Notes: generated by a model not told the origin, from the sequence alone. A stretch of 64,000 nucleotides of DNA from Nostoc sp. S4 (GCA_029379225.1 JAQYWR010000016.1:1-64000), one strand, 5' to 3'; positions 17,556 to 27,994 are shown, numbered from the stretch's first letter. A program made the numbers and translations.

Positions 17556-18890
17556 TTATAATTTAAATTTCGGAGATCCTATTGGTGCTTTCCCAACTGA
17601 AGCAGATGATTGATGTGGATTTTGACCAGAACAAAAAACGCGATCGTTATCCAAGTGTAAATTTCCTGCTTCGACTGCTACAGTTGCTAATGTTACTTGA
17701 CGGGGTAATTCAATTCTAAACATTGAACCAACTCCCAATTGGCTCTCAATAAAAATTTTTCCACCCATCATTTTTACCAGCGAATCTACAATTGCCAAAC
17801 CTAAACCTGTCCCTGGATATTTACGAGTGATACTTTGATCGACTTGGCGAAATGCTTCAAAAATCTGTTTGAAATCTCTCGGCGCTATCCCAATACCTGT
17901 ATCTCTGACAATAATTGCTACTCTGTTTGCAGGTATTTCCTTAACTTCAACCCAAACTTCACCAGACTCGGTAAACTTAATTGCGTTGGAAAGCAAGTTA
18001 ATTAAAATCTGTTTCACACGCAGAGAATCGTTAAATCCTAAAGGATTTTGTAAATCTATTTGCAGCAGTAATGAGAGATTTTTTGCCTCACCTAGAGAAC
18101 GCATTTCTTCTACAGCTGCATTTACTACCTTTGATATATCAAAGATTTCTGGTTTCAAGTCCAATCGTCCTGCCTCCAGCTTGGAAAAGTCCAGAACTTC
18201 ATTCAACAGCATCAACAAATGCTTACCATTATTTAAAATACGCTCAACCATATCTGCTTGTTGGTGCGTTAGTTGACCGAACTTAGGACGCAACAATATC
18301 TGTGAAAAACCAATAATTGCATTCATTGGCGTTCTCAGTTCGTGGGACATAGTAGCTAAAAAATGTGATTTTAACCGCGATGCCTCCAATAACTTAAAGT
18401 TTTGCACTTGAATATGTTGCTGTTGTCTTTCCAGTTCTTTATTTTTACAAATCAACTGTTCATGACTTTCTCTAAGTTGCTGATTTGCAAAAGCTACCTC
18501 CATTTCAGCACGATAGATACGAATCGCATTTCGCAAAACGTGTGCCAAAACTTCTGAAGATATTCTAGACTTAGAAAGATAGTCTGTAGCACCAGCTTTC
18601 ATTAATTCAACAGCAATTCGTTCATCTCCTTGACCAGTTAAAACTACTAAAGGAACTTTAATTTCCGAAGAGCGTATCTGTTGGATGAGAGTCAATCCAT
18701 CTTGGTCTGGTAAGCGATAATCGAGGAAAACACAATCATAAGTAGTATTACTTAAGGCAGAGAATGCATGACTGCCTTCATCTACCTCAGACAGATCCAT
18801 TTGCACGCCTGCTTTGGCCAAAGCACGACGTACTGCCATCCGGTCTACTTCATCATCGTCTACAACCAAAATTTTCAGCGTTTCTTCCAT
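17556..18890 (-). CDS. Receiver - coiled coil - histidine kinase
   Basis: The 444-residue protein has an N-terminal receiver (DDD at 11-13, Asp57 in FLDYRLPDQDG, Lys in LSKSRI), a Gln/Glu-rich coiled coil (about 125-172), HisKA with His183 in ATMSHELRTPMN, and HATPase_c (NLLSNAIKFTESG, DTGIGIAPRD, GTGLGLAIVD). A Ser/Gly-rich tail of about 45 residues follows the kinase. It has no membrane segment. It is the first gene of a two-kinase operon, and phosphate could flow between the two kinases and the receiver gene at 15,883. Confidence 0.9.
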   Translation of the reverse strand: MEETLKILVVDDDEVDRMAVRRALAKAGVQMDLSEVDEGSHAFSALSNTTYDCVFLDYRLPDQDGLTLIQQIRSSEIKVPLVVLTGQGDERIAVELMKAGATDYLSKSRISSEVLAHVLRNAIRIYRAEMEVAFANQQLRESHEQLICKNKELERQQQHIQVQNFKLLEASRLKSHFLATMSHELRTPMNAIIGFSQILLRPKFGQLTHQQADMVERILNNGKHLLMLLNEVLDFSKLEAGRLDLKPEIFDISKVVNAAVEEMRSLGEAKNLSLLLQIDLQNPLGFNDSLRVKQILINLLSNAIKFTESGEVWVEVKEIPANRVAIIVRDTGIGIAPRDFKQIFEAFRQVDQSITRKYPGTGLGLAIVDSLVKMMGGKIFIESQLGVGSMFRIELPRQVTLATVAVEAGNLHLDNDRVFCSGQNPHQSSASVGKAPIGSPKFKL

Positions 18891-20519
18891 CGGTTTTTAT
18901 TTTCGCCGTAAAACATAGGTTGATATATAACATTTCCCTTTTCAGATTATCCTATTAAAAAATGTAAGATTTTCTGACATCTAAAATCTGTAACTTAATT
19001 AACTAAGGTATTTTGCACAATAGCCAATATATTAAAAATCCCCAAATCAGATTATTTAAAAAATTAGGACAATAATTTGATCAATCAGTATCACAATCAT
19101 ACTAGAGTAACGATCGCTTCTGACTTTTAAATTGCAATTGCCATAACTTTTTTTGCTAGAGCAATACACTGCCTCATAGTCGGTACTAGTCTGTGACTCT
19201 AATCTAGGAAAAGCAAGGGTAGTTTGGCATATCCTCAGCAGGCTGACTAGAGATTGCCGCGCAACATTGTAAATGTTTTTAGTCGAGCGCCTGTAAGGTG
19301 AAACAGTCTTTTAATATTAATTTTTATGAATGACTGCTTGACATTCATCACACCAATTTGTTTTCCTCCTTTAGTAGTATGTTGATCGCTGTTTCAGGTA
19401 TTTCTGAAGTTGAGTCTAGTCTGTTGTATCCTGAATCTCGTTAATTTACCAGGTATTGGGATTAAACTTTTAGCGGCTCGCTAATAGCTCTAAAACCATT
19501 AGCCTATTAACAAACTCAAAACTATTGAACTGAAGACAGCAGACAGCTTAGAATAAAGTAAAATAAAATACTTTACTAAGCTTAAGACAATTGTAAATGA
19601 GTGAGTTAACGAGCGTCGTCAGTCATTAGTGAGAGTTGCATACCATTATTGTGTACCATAAGCTTGAGCAGTTTTACCCATCAGATGCAAGAGACAAGGT
19701 AAATAAAAAAGTATTAAATGTACTTAATTTGTAAATTTTAAGTAATCTTACCTCCTGGAGTTGGAACAATTTTCTTAACTATCGCCAGACAATTATTTAA
19801 TGTTTTTCCAGCGATCGCAAACTTTTAGACTTGGGAAAATTACAGCTACACTTGTTAGTGCAACTCTCGTCAAGTGGACATTGGCAGTGCTGTTATCGGT
19901 AGGACGGCCTTTAGCGCGTGTTAAGTTAGAAGTGAGAAATTAGGAGTTAGGATTTATTCTGCTCATTCCCCTTGTCTGGCTGATCTTTCCACTCCCCAAT
20001 TCCTCCCTTGTTGTTGTACTTTGTCTGCTTTCGTAACCTTGTTTTCCAGCTTTCTAGAAGATAATAATAAATAACTAAGCGATCGTAGCAACTGAAAGCT
20101 GAATTTAGAGTAAAAGGGAGCGATTTAGCATTCGGATCAATAATTCATCCTTTTTGTGCAACTAACCATATATCTCCAGCTAGATTTGTACTCTATCTAA
20201 ATATAAAAAAATAGGGTATTTATTATTTCTATCGGTGGATGCAGAGCGGTCAAAAGATCATCTATCTTTGGTTTGGGAAAATAAAACGTAGGTAAGAATT
20301 TAGCACTCACAGGGGAGGCAATACGCTAAAGGGGTTTGTCTGGCACAAACAACCACCGTTGACAAATCGTAATTTATCGGGAATCTAATATAATTTAAAT
20401 ATTGATTCATCAAATGGTCTCCTAATTATTAAACTATCCTGACTCATAAAAGATGATAAAGATAGTACTTGCAGAAGGTAATACTTTCAAAGGCAAACAG
20501 TGTAAGAGTGAGTGTAGCG
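18891..20519. other. 1.6-kb intergenic region without a recognised gene
   Basis: Divergent gap between the kinase operon and a NarL-type regulator. HIP1 octamers (for example about 19,813) and a repeat-like GTTAGAAGTGAGAAATTAGGAG tract (about 19,924-19,945) are present. A short hairpin GTTTGT-CTGGC-ACAAAC sits at about 20,334-20,350, some 170 bp before the regulator start. No tRNA, known small RNA or convincing short ORF was found. The length suggests long 5' leaders or an unrecognised RNA. Confidence 0.45.
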
Positions 20520-21242
20520 ATGAGTGAAATTAGCATTATTTTAATTGAAGATCATGACTTAACGCGGATGGGACTACGGGCTGCATTACAGTCTCACAGT
20601 GCATTAAAAGTGATTGGCGAAGCCGCAAACGCTACTCAGGGATTAAAACTTTTGGAAACGGCAAAACCAGATGTAGCCGTTGTAGATATTGGCTTGCCTG
20701 ACATGGATGGGATTGAACTCACTCGTAAATTCAGACGCTACCAAGCTGAAACTGGGCAATCAGTAACCAAGATTTTGATCCTAACAATGGATCATACAGA
20801 GGATGCTGTACTTGCAGCTTTTGCCGCAGGAGCAGATTCTTATTACATGAAAGAGACAAGTATCAGTAAATTAACTGAGGCTATCCAAGCAACTTATGGC
20901 GGTAACTCTTGGATCGATCCGTCAATTGCCAATGTAGTATTGCGGAAGATGCGGCAAGGAATTCCTGGAGAAAGCCAAACCTCTGACAAGCCGAAGACTG
21001 TAAAAATTGAAGCCCTGGCCACAGAATACGAGCAAGTTTTGGAAACATACCCCCTGACTCAACGAGAATTAGAAATTCTGGAGTTGATTGTCGCTGGGTG
21101 TAGCAATGGGCAAATTGCCGAAAAACTCTACATTACAGTTGGTACTGTCAAGACTCATGTTCGCAATATTCTAAATAAACTTTGTGCTGATGACCGTACC
21201 CAAGCTGCTGTTAGGGCTTTACGTTCTGGGTTGGTAGCGTGA
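20520..21242 (+). CDS. NarL/LuxR-type response regulator
   Basis: The 240-residue protein has a receiver (ED at 10-11, Asp56 in VVDIGLPDMDG, Lys in YMKETS) and a C-terminal LuxR-type HTH (about 178-238, LTQRELEILELIVAG, then VGTVKTHVRNIL). The linker (about 140-175) is longer than usual. The ATG at 20,520 is chosen because AAGAGTGAG precedes it and the receiver fold starts directly after it. An upstream frame adds 17 residues without support. Its partner kinase is unknown; the receiver-kinase operon lies 1.6 kb away, divergently oriented. Confidence 0.88.
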   Translation: MSEISIILIEDHDLTRMGLRAALQSHSALKVIGEAANATQGLKLLETAKPDVAVVDIGLPDMDGIELTRKFRRYQAETGQSVTKILILTMDHTEDAVLAAFAAGADSYYMKETSISKLTEAIQATYGGNSWIDPSIANVVLRKMRQGIPGESQTSDKPKTVKIEALATEYEQVLETYPLTQRELEILELIVAGCSNGQIAEKLYITVGTVKTHVRNILNKLCADDRTQAAVRALRSGLVA

Positions 21243-21458
21243 GAAACTGGTGAGTGTGAGGAGTGTGGGGAGTGAGGAGATGGGGAGAAATAGCCCATGA
21301 TTAAGGAACTGATAAATAAAAAATATCCCACTATTCATAAGTCAACAGGAGCCAGTGCGTTGGGCGGCTCTGCCGACTTGAAGCAACTGGCGTTCATCAG
21401 TCAATAACTTCAAACCGGATAATTTATTTCTTAGATTTTCCTAATAACTAATACCTCT
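21243..21458. repeat. Intergenic palindromic repeat (GCCAGT...ACTGGC)
   Basis: Between convergent genes. A G-rich tract (GTGAGGAGTGTGGGGAGTGAGG) follows the regulator. GCCAGTGCGTTGGGCGGCTC at about 21,353 pairs with GCAACTGGC ending at about 21,393. This matches the general form of the palindromic intergenic repeats found in many copies in Nostoc genomes. Confidence 0.55.
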
Positions 21459-22823
21459 TCATCCCAATCGTTCCTGTAAACATTTGGCAATGCGTAGTGC
21501 TGCACCTGGTTTTCCCATGCGCTGCACACCATTTTCGGCAATTATTTGTAAATTATCAGGGTCTTTAAATAAGGACTGTACTATGTTGGCAACTTCTGTT
21601 GGCTGCTCAACTAAAATCAAAGATATGCCTAAAAGGCGACTTTGAGCTTCAGCAAAGCCACGGTTATATTGAGGTCCATTGCCAGGAATAGCGATCGCAG
21701 GTTTGCCTAAACCGATAAACTGTTCTGTAGCTGTACCTGCCATCGCGATCGCCAAATCTCCTAACTGCAAACACTCGTTATAAGCTTGTTGTGTTAACAG
21801 TAAATATGCATTTTTTTGCTTAAAAGTCAAAACATTTGCATCAGAAATTTTGAGAGGAAATTCTGATGCGGTTTGCCAGCCTTGAGATTGTACGCTTTGA
21901 GATAAGATATTGCACTCTAGACTGGGGGCGATCGCACCTAAAAACACTATTGTGCCAGAAGTGTGGAAAAGCGAGTTTCGCTGTTGAAAACTTGTCAGTA
22001 ATGCAGATACGGCAATCATAATTGTTTCCCAGTTGTTGTACGCTTCTAGCGGACGAGAACCAGGCAAAAGAGTTACCACAAAAGGTCGAATTGTTTCTTG
22101 CTGTTGGCTAGCTTGACTATAAAATTGTGGGGCTGGAAATGTTGGTTCTAGACCATCCATCATTGGATTTCCCAAATTAAAAGCCGGAATTGACCATTGT
22201 TTTAATATTTCTGTGGTCAAAGCATCTCTGAGGAACACCGCCTGACAACGGCGACGACTCATCAACCAACGTTCCCAAGGATGATACACAGAACCAGAAA
22301 AGTTTTCCCAACTCACACCTTTGGATTTTTTTAGTAATAATCCAACTTCATCTCGCACATGATATTCTGATTTTGCCGTAGCAACAAAAGCATAATTAAC
22401 ACCACTCAAAGTTGCAAATAACAGTGGGACTATATCTCCCACAGCTAAAATTGCTCTCTTGTTACCTAATTTTTTTTGAGAACTTATCCAGCGGTGAATA
22501 GCTTTTATCTGGCTGAGGGTAAGTTGCAATAAACCACCGCGTACATCCCGCGCCAATTGGCGTCCATCCATATAAATAAAGCCACCAGAAGGCATAGTGC
22601 GTACCGAACCAATTAAGGGAATACCCAATTGTTGGTAAGCACGTCCTTCACCCACCAAAGGTAAAGCAAATATTTCTGGTGGGTTTGATTGTCGTTGGAG
22701 TTCTTGCAAAATCCGGACTGCAATTATATCTTCCCCATGTCCGTTACTTAATACAAGTAACCGCAAACGTGAAGTTGCAACTTGGGAATTAGAAGCTAGA
22801 GATAACCAGGATACATTACTCAT
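21459..22823 (-). CDS. LpxB-like glycosyltransferase (lipid-A-disaccharide synthase-related protein)
   Basis: The 454-residue protein belongs to the cyanobacterial LpxB-related family. N-terminal LLVLSNGHGEDIIAVRIL, a central HVRDEVGLLLKKSKGVSWENF and C-terminal GTATEQFIGLGKPAIAIPGNGPQ resemble the GT-B nucleotide-sugar region of LpxB/MurG enzymes. True LpxB acts on UDP-diacylglucosamine. This family is separate, is also found in plants, and its substrate is not established, so a lipid or cell-wall sugar transferase role is an inference. ATG 22,823 is used; the longer frame needs a TTG. It is divergent from the Omp85 gene, 313 bp away, which fits a shared envelope theme. Confidence 0.82.
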   Translation of the reverse strand: MSNVSWLSLASNSQVATSRLRLLVLSNGHGEDIIAVRILQELQRQSNPPEIFALPLVGEGRAYQQLGIPLIGSVRTMPSGGFIYMDGRQLARDVRGGLLQLTLSQIKAIHRWISSQKKLGNKRAILAVGDIVPLLFATLSGVNYAFVATAKSEYHVRDEVGLLLKKSKGVSWENFSGSVYHPWERWLMSRRRCQAVFLRDALTTEILKQWSIPAFNLGNPMMDGLEPTFPAPQFYSQASQQQETIRPFVVTLLPGSRPLEAYNNWETIMIAVSALLTSFQQRNSLFHTSGTIVFLGAIAPSLECNILSQSVQSQGWQTASEFPLKISDANVLTFKQKNAYLLLTQQAYNECLQLGDLAIAMAGTATEQFIGLGKPAIAIPGNGPQYNRGFAEAQSRLLGISLILVEQPTEVANIVQSLFKDPDNLQIIAENGVQRMGKPGAALRIAKCLQERLG

Positions 22824-23136
22824 AAGAAACAAAATATCAAAATTAATTGTCTATTTGGGTAAGAAGTATAAATAAAGAATTCGGCAAAGCAAGCTGGAAG
22901 TTAGTCTTTTCTATAATAATTTGGGAGTCAGAATAGTTAAAAAATCAGGAGAACATAATAATCAATCAATGTACCAATCATATTAGACTCTTGATAAATT
23001 CTGATTTTTGAGTGCCACTTGCTCACAGGGTAAACCCACTGTCCCCGCAGTGGCTCTTTGTAAGTACTAAATTCTTAGGTATTATTTCTATTTTCTTATT
23101 TTCTGATAATTCTCAGTTATTAGGTTAAATATTGTT
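22824..23136. other. Divergent intergenic region
   Basis: Holds the promoters of the LpxB-like and Omp85 genes. A short CCCACTGTCCCCGCAGTGG inverted repeat (about 23,035-23,053; CCACTG/CAGTGG) is visible. No T-run follows. Confidence 0.4.
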
Positions 23137-25260
23137 ATGCGATTTTCTACTACTGCAATTTTTACTTTAGCTACTTTAGCTGCTGGCAATGTTACTCAGC
23201 AAGCAACGGCCGCACCTACTAAAGTCGTTACTCCAACGCCAAAAGCTGATAAGTTGGTAGTGCCAGTAATTGCAGAAACCCCCGCACGGGTAAAGACAAT
23301 TGCTTCCCCAGAAACTATAGTTGCACAAGAATTTTCCCAAAATTCCGTCTCAGTGCCAACAACTGCAAACAAAAGTTCTCCAGTAATTTTAAAGCCCACA
23401 GCCACGGCAGGGCAAAACCAAAAAGACAAGGGTAACTCGTCTGTAATACCTTTGCTCATCCCCTCCTCTCCCGTCGTGGGAGAAGCTAAAGCTACATCTC
23501 CCTTTCCTCAAACCCCTGTTACTAACAACGATTTAGTAGTCACAGCTACAGATGTACAGATAGTGGGAGCTAATCAGGAATTACAGCAAATTATTCGCAA
23601 AGTGATTAAAACTAAAGTGGGTGGAGAAACCAGTCAAAGCCAGCTAGAAAAAGATGTGGCAGCAATTTTGGATACAGGTTTATTTAGCAATGCCAGTGTG
23701 AATAGCCAAAGTACATCTGCTGGATTGAATGTAGTTTATCAGGTGCAACCAGTAATAGTGCGCTCGCTGCAATTATCTGGGGCGAAAGTACTTACTTACC
23801 AAGTAGCCCAACAACGTTTGCAATCTCAAATTGGCACTGCTATCAGTCCGGCTGGACTCCAGCAAGCAGTGACACAAATTAACAAGTGGTACGCTGACAA
23901 TGGTTATAACTTGGCACGGATGCTATCAATTAAACCCAGTCCTCAAGGAATTCTAACTTTAAATGTTGCTGAAGGTTTGGTAGGTGATATCAAGTTTCGC
24001 TTTGTCGGTGACGATGGTAAAACCGTTGATAGCAAAGGTAATCTTGTCGGAGGACGCACCAAACCTGATTTTCTCCAACAACAACTCAAACTCAAACCCG
24101 GTCAAATCTTCCAAGAAAATCTAGTTAAACAAGACATCCAACAGCTATATAGCACTGGATTATTTGAGAGTGTAAATGTTGCCTTAGAAGGAGATGCGAC
24201 AAAGGTCGATGTCGTCTATCAACTTAAAGAAACTGGAGCGCGTGGTGTTAACTTGGGTGGTAGTTACAACGCCGACCAAGGATTAATCGGGACAATCAGC
24301 TATCAAGACCGCAATGTTAGGGGTATTAATGATAATTTAGCAGTGAATGTTGGCGTTAGCAGCCGCGATTTAGAGTTTAATACTAAATATATCAATCCTT
24401 ATCGCACAACTAACCCCGATCGCTTGGGTTACACTGTGAATGTTTTTCGGAATCGAGAAGTTTCTGAAACCTTTGACGATCGAATTAAGTTAGCTAACGG
24501 CGATAAAGTCCAAGAAGGTCATATTGGCGGCGGTATCAGCTTCCAGCGACCAATTGACGACTGGAGTACCTCTTTAGGATTCAACTATACCCGAACTAGT
24601 ATCCGCGATCGCCAAGGTAATGTTACCCCAACCGATGCTCAGGGTAATCCTTTGTCTGCTAGTGGAACAGGTTTAGATGACCTAACTACCGTATCTTTTA
24701 CCGCCACTAAAGACCAACGAGATAACCCCATCAATCCAACTAAAGGTTCCGTTTTAAGTCTGAGTACAGAGCAATCTGTACCAATTGGTGAAGGTAATAT
24801 TTCCCTCAATCGCCTCAAAGCCAATTACAGCCAATATTTACCAGTGCAACTATTTAACAGCAAACAGCCACAAGTGTTTGCTGTCAATTTTCAAGCTGGT
24901 ACTGTTATTGGGAATTTACCGCCCTACGAAAGCTTTAACTTAGGTGGTTCTAACTCGGTGCGCGGTTACGATTCTGGAGAAGTTGGCAGTGGGCGCAGTT
25001 ACGTGTTAGCTTCGGCGGAATATCGCTTCCCTGTTATACCAATCGTCGGCGGTGTATTATTTGCTGACTTCGCTTCTGACTTAGGTTCTGGTGATACTGT
25101 ATTGGGAGACCCGGCGGGTGTGCGCGATAAACCAGGTTTTGGTTTTGGTTATGGGGCTGGAGTGCGAGTAAATTCACCCTTGGGCATAATTCGGGCTGAC
25201 TATGGGATTAATGACCAGGGAGAAAGCAAAATACATCTAGGCATAGGGCAGCGGTTTTAA
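23137..25260 (+). CDS. Outer-membrane assembly protein, Omp85/BamA (Toc75-like) family
   Basis: The 707-residue protein has an N-terminal signal peptide (cleavage probably after about residue 25), a long Pro/Thr/Ser-rich linker (about 26-120), about three POTRA repeats (about 125-370) and a C-terminal 16-strand barrel (about 390-707) with the conserved GGSNSVRGYDSGEVGSG region (VRGY/F motif). It ends in an aromatic residue (GIGQRF), the usual outer-membrane signal. Family members insert beta-barrel proteins into the outer membrane. No lpxC-fabZ-lpxA genes follow, so this is probably one of the paralogues outside the lpx cluster. The Pro-rich linker is typical of cyanobacterial members. Confidence 0.93.
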   Translation: MRFSTTAIFTLATLAAGNVTQQATAAPTKVVTPTPKADKLVVPVIAETPARVKTIASPETIVAQEFSQNSVSVPTTANKSSPVILKPTATAGQNQKDKGNSSVIPLLIPSSPVVGEAKATSPFPQTPVTNNDLVVTATDVQIVGANQELQQIIRKVIKTKVGGETSQSQLEKDVAAILDTGLFSNASVNSQSTSAGLNVVYQVQPVIVRSLQLSGAKVLTYQVAQQRLQSQIGTAISPAGLQQAVTQINKWYADNGYNLARMLSIKPSPQGILTLNVAEGLVGDIKFRFVGDDGKTVDSKGNLVGGRTKPDFLQQQLKLKPGQIFQENLVKQDIQQLYSTGLFESVNVALEGDATKVDVVYQLKETGARGVNLGGSYNADQGLIGTISYQDRNVRGINDNLAVNVGVSSRDLEFNTKYINPYRTTNPDRLGYTVNVFRNREVSETFDDRIKLANGDKVQEGHIGGGISFQRPIDDWSTSLGFNYTRTSIRDRQGNVTPTDAQGNPLSASGTGLDDLTTVSFTATKDQRDNPINPTKGSVLSLSTEQSVPIGEGNISLNRLKANYSQYLPVQLFNSKQPQVFAVNFQAGTVIGNLPPYESFNLGGSNSVRGYDSGEVGSGRSYVLASAEYRFPVIPIVGGVLFADFASDLGSGDTVLGDPAGVRDKPGFGFGYGAGVRVNSPLGIIRADYGINDQGESKIHLGIGQRF

Positions 25261-25323
25261 GAAGCTAAGCCTGAAGGGGGTTACAGCAAGATTCAGTTTA
25301 TTGATTAATTTATTAGCCTTATT

Positions 25324-25437
25324 AGACTTCTTATAAAAGCACCCCACCCCCAGCCCCTAAGAGCTTACTCTGAGGGCAAACTTTGACTTTTGTCAAAGGC
25401 TCTTTGGGGTTCTTTTTTTGATTTCTGCAAGAAGTCT
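25324..25437 (+). terminator. Nested hairpin terminator after the Omp85 gene
   Basis: CTTTGAC-TTTT-GTCAAAG (25,381-25,398) is the inner stem. Outer bases CCCC.AAGAGC (about 25,356-25,367) pair with GCTCTTTGGGG, followed by TTCTTTTTTT (25,410-25,419). An outer inverted repeat AGACTTCTT (25,324-25,332) / AAGAAGTCT (25,429-25,437) encloses the whole, so the unit may itself be a small repeated element. Confidence 0.65.
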
Positions 25438-25647
25438 ATTGACATGAAGCGTTTGCCCTGGTTAAGACCTACAAAATTTTCTAGAATTAATTGTATCAAT
25501 TAGTATCAGATAATTAAACTAGTTAAACTTTTCCAGATGTTTTTATATTGACTCGTAATTATCCTCAGAACCATAGTTTAATTCAAAACAGATAATAAAT
25601 AGAGTTGCTCTATTCCAGAAACACATTTAAACCGAGGCAATCAGATT

Positions 25648-25803
25648 ATGAGAGAAATGACTTTTAAACCATTAACCGAACAAGACCGTCAAAGAAATGA
25701 ATATCTAGACAAAATTAATCGCGCTCCCTACTCCACGATTCTCTTAATCGGAACCGTGACGTTTTTGCTATTTACTACAGGTGCATTACTTGGCGCTTTT
25801 TAG
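25648..25803 (+). CDS. Small single-span membrane protein (51 aa)
   Basis: The 51-codon frame has a GAGG ribosome-binding site about ten bases upstream of the ATG. The protein has a charged N-terminal half (TFKPLTEQDRQRNEYLDKI) and one hydrophobic span (about residues 30-50) reaching the C terminus. This layout, a soluble head plus one C-terminal span, is common for small cyanobacterial membrane proteins. No family name was recognised. It stands alone between the Omp85 and kinase genes, with a probable terminator at 25,984. Confidence 0.6.
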   Translation: MREMTFKPLTEQDRQRNEYLDKINRAPYSTILLIGTVTFLLFTTGALLGAF

Positions 25804-26330
25804 AGCAGATTTGTAGTAAGTAGGTGGGTAGGAAAATTTATTGTTGAGGTAAGGCAGGAGGCAGAGGGCAGTTCTTGTTGGAGGAAAGAGAGTTTTAGTC
25901 TAGTTAATCTTTCTTCACATGGTTTGGTTTTATTGTGCCGACTTACTTATTAAAATAAAATTTTTGATCGTGAAGTTCCAAGCACCCTCTCCTCAACTGC
26001 AGGAGAGGGTTTAATTTTAGTCCCTAAGTTGTCAAGGGTTGTAGCAAGTAGCTTGTCAAGTCGTAATTCCTCCCTAACATCACGGATATGAAAGATAGCT
26101 TGAGTCTGTTTTCTACTTCAAGATTTCTTGACTCTCGCGTTATCCTATGAACAAGATAAAACTGTTGCGATCGTTGGGGAGGTTTTTCCTACTTCGGGAA
26201 TCCCAAAAACTAAATCATCCTGTAGATACATAGGCAAGAATTCTGCCTTCTCAAAAATACGGGAATTTGGGAAATCTCTTAAGAATCAAGACTCGCTAGT
26301 TATCTGCTCACTCAAGACTCAGGACTTTCT
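25804..26330. other. Intergenic region with a repeat tract and a hairpin
   Basis: About 530 bp. A G-rich STRR-like tract GGCAGGAGGCAGAGGGCAG lies at about 25,855-25,873. The 69-codon frame at 26,128-26,337 overlaps the kinase start and has no recognisable content. Promoter elements for the kinase could not be assigned. Confidence 0.45.
25984..26020 (+). terminator. Probable terminator after the 51-aa membrane protein gene
   Basis: Perfect 10-bp stem ACCCTCTCCT/AGGAGAGGGT with a 7-nt loop, then TTAATTTTAG. The U-run is interrupted, so the call is moderate. Confidence 0.5.
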
Positions 26331-27896
26331 ATGTTAGCAGGCACAATTTTGCAGGATGGAAAATATACCCTAATCCAAGAAATAGGGCGTGGTGGCTTTG
26401 GCATTACCTTCAAAGCTAAGCATCACTACTTGGGTCATGAGGTGGTAATGAAAACCATCAATGAACGGCTGCGACAACATCCTGATTTTGCCAAGTTCGA
26501 GCGCCAATTCCAAGATGAAGCCAGACGACTAGCTACTTGTATCCACCCAAATATAGTCCGAGTCAGTGATTTTTTTGTGGAAGCTGGGTTACCTTACATG
26601 GTGATGGAATACATTCCTGGCGACACTTTGGGCGACGCCTTTGTATTACCAGGAATACCTCTGCCGGAAGCGACAGCAATTCATTACATCCAGCAAATTG
26701 GAGCTGCGTTGCAGGTAGTACACAACAACGGTTTGCTGCACCGGGATGTGAAGCCAGATAATATTATTCTGCGCCAAGGAACACAGGAAGTAGTACTGAT
26801 TGATTTTGGCATTGCTAGGGAATTCAATGGCGGTGTCAGGCAGACTCATACGGGTTTAGTTTCTGAGGGTTATTCTCCCATCGAGCAGTACCTCACCCAA
26901 GCACCGCGCACACCCGCCACCGATGTTTATGCTTTAGCAGCAACCTTGTACGCACTGTTAACAGCTCAAGTTCCTATGCCAGCATTATTGCGCGATCGCG
27001 AACAAATGCCATCCCCCCGCGAACTCCAACCACATTTGAGTGCTGCTGTCAACCAAGCAGTAATGCGCGGGATGGCGGTGGAATCTCGCTTTCGTCCGGC
27101 AACTGTTGCCGAGTGGTTGCAATTGCTCCAAGGAAATCGAGTCAATGGCACACCCCATGCCTTACCAACTCATGCAGTGCAAACTGTTAATTTATCTGCC
27201 CAACCGGGAGAAACTCTGATTAATAAAGTTGCTCAAAAGGCGACTGCCAACAAAACTTCACACGCTCAAAAACAGCCCTCATCTAAAATATTCCTTGGTA
27301 TCGGTGTCGCTGTAGTTGCTGCTACAGCAGGTTTTGGTATCACCAGCATCTTACCTAAATCTCAGCCGCAGCCAACCACCAAGCCACTTTTTCAACAGCC
27401 TACTCAAGAACCAGCCGCCAAAGTACCTAACTTAGAGAGTGTATCTTCACCAGCAACTCCACAGACTAACAGCACCTCAAAAACCGAATCTCCACCTGTC
27501 TCTAATTTCAGGCAACGTCGGCATAATCGTCGTTCTTTCCAAGAAGAAACTAAAAATCCGACAAAAGAATCACAACGCAGTAACTCCCAACAATCAGCAC
27601 CTTCACCTAGCGTTTCACCCACACCCTCGCTAGTCGAAAAACTACGGGCAGTTCGGTCATCTCGTAACGCTTCCCCCGCAGCATCGCCAGATAATAATTC
27701 ACCAGCTTTTACTCGAAATTCTGCTTCTCCTAAATCTGTAACTCCTGCAAATCCTGTGGTTATACCACCATTACCACCGGAATCTAAACAGTCAGATCCT
27801 TCTGCTGTAGTAGTACCAACACTGGAAAAGCAAAATTCACCGATTGAGAGTCAAACACAAAACGATAACAAGTCTCAAAAAGAGATCCGAGACTAA
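26331..27896 (+). CDS. Membrane Ser/Thr protein kinase (PknB-type catalytic domain)
   Basis: The 521-residue protein has a kinase domain at about 10-270: glycine loop IGRGGFG, Lys41 in VVMK, catalytic [13 protein letters not shown] in [10 protein letters not shown], and [10 protein letters not shown] in place of APE. A single membrane span (about 320-337, [20 protein letters not shown]) is followed by about 180 residues rich in Pro, Ser, Thr, Asn and Gln, probably outside the membrane. There are no PASTA or other sensor repeats, so the tail is likely a linker or wall-contacting segment. Ser/Thr kinases of this layout are numerous in filamentous cyanobacteria. The ATG overlaps no other gene. 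Confidence 0.9.
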   Translation: MLAGTILQDGKYTLIQEIGRGGFGITFKAKHHYLGHEVVMKTINERLRQHPDFAKFERQFQDEARRLATCIHPNIVRVSDFFVEAGLPYMVMEYIPGDTLGDAFVLPGIPLPEATAIHYIQQIGAALQVVHNNGLLHRDVKPDNIILRQGTQEVVLIDFGIAREFNGGVRQTHTGLVSEGYSPIEQYLTQAPRTPATDVYALAATLYALLTAQVPMPALLRDREQMPSPRELQPHLSAAVNQAVMRGMAVESRFRPATVAEWLQLLQGNRVNGTPHALPTHAVQTVNLSAQPGETLINKVAQKATANKTSHAQKQPSSKIFLGIGVAVVAATAGFGITSILPKSQPQPTTKPLFQQPTQEPAAKVPNLESVSSPATPQTNSTSKTESPPVSNFRQRRHNRRSFQEETKNPTKESQRSNSQQSAPSPSVSPTPSLVEKLRAVRSSRNASPAASPDNNSPAFTRNSASPKSVTPANPVVIPPLPPESKQSDPSAVVVPTLEKQNSPIESQTQNDNKSQKEIRD

Positions 27897-27922
27897 AATA
27901 ATTCCTAATTAAGAGGATATTT

Positions 27923-27994
27923 ATGAAGTATCAGGTTGTATTAAACTGTGCCGAACCTAATACTCACATTAAAAGTAATACCAATCACAATTAA
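27923..27994 (+). CDS. Possible 23-codon ORF downstream of the kinase
   Basis: ATG with AAGAGGATATTT ahead of it (GAGG, seven bases spacing) opens a 23-residue frame MKYQVVLNCAEPNTHIKSN, stopping just at the convergent CpeT-domain gene. Apart from the good ribosome-binding site there is no support; it may be chance. Confidence 0.25.
   Translation: MKYQVVLNCAEPNTHIKSNTNHN

Noticed and set aside
26128..26337. 69-codon frame upstream of the Ser/Thr kinase
   Set aside because: It overlaps the kinase start out of frame, without a ribosome-binding site or known features.
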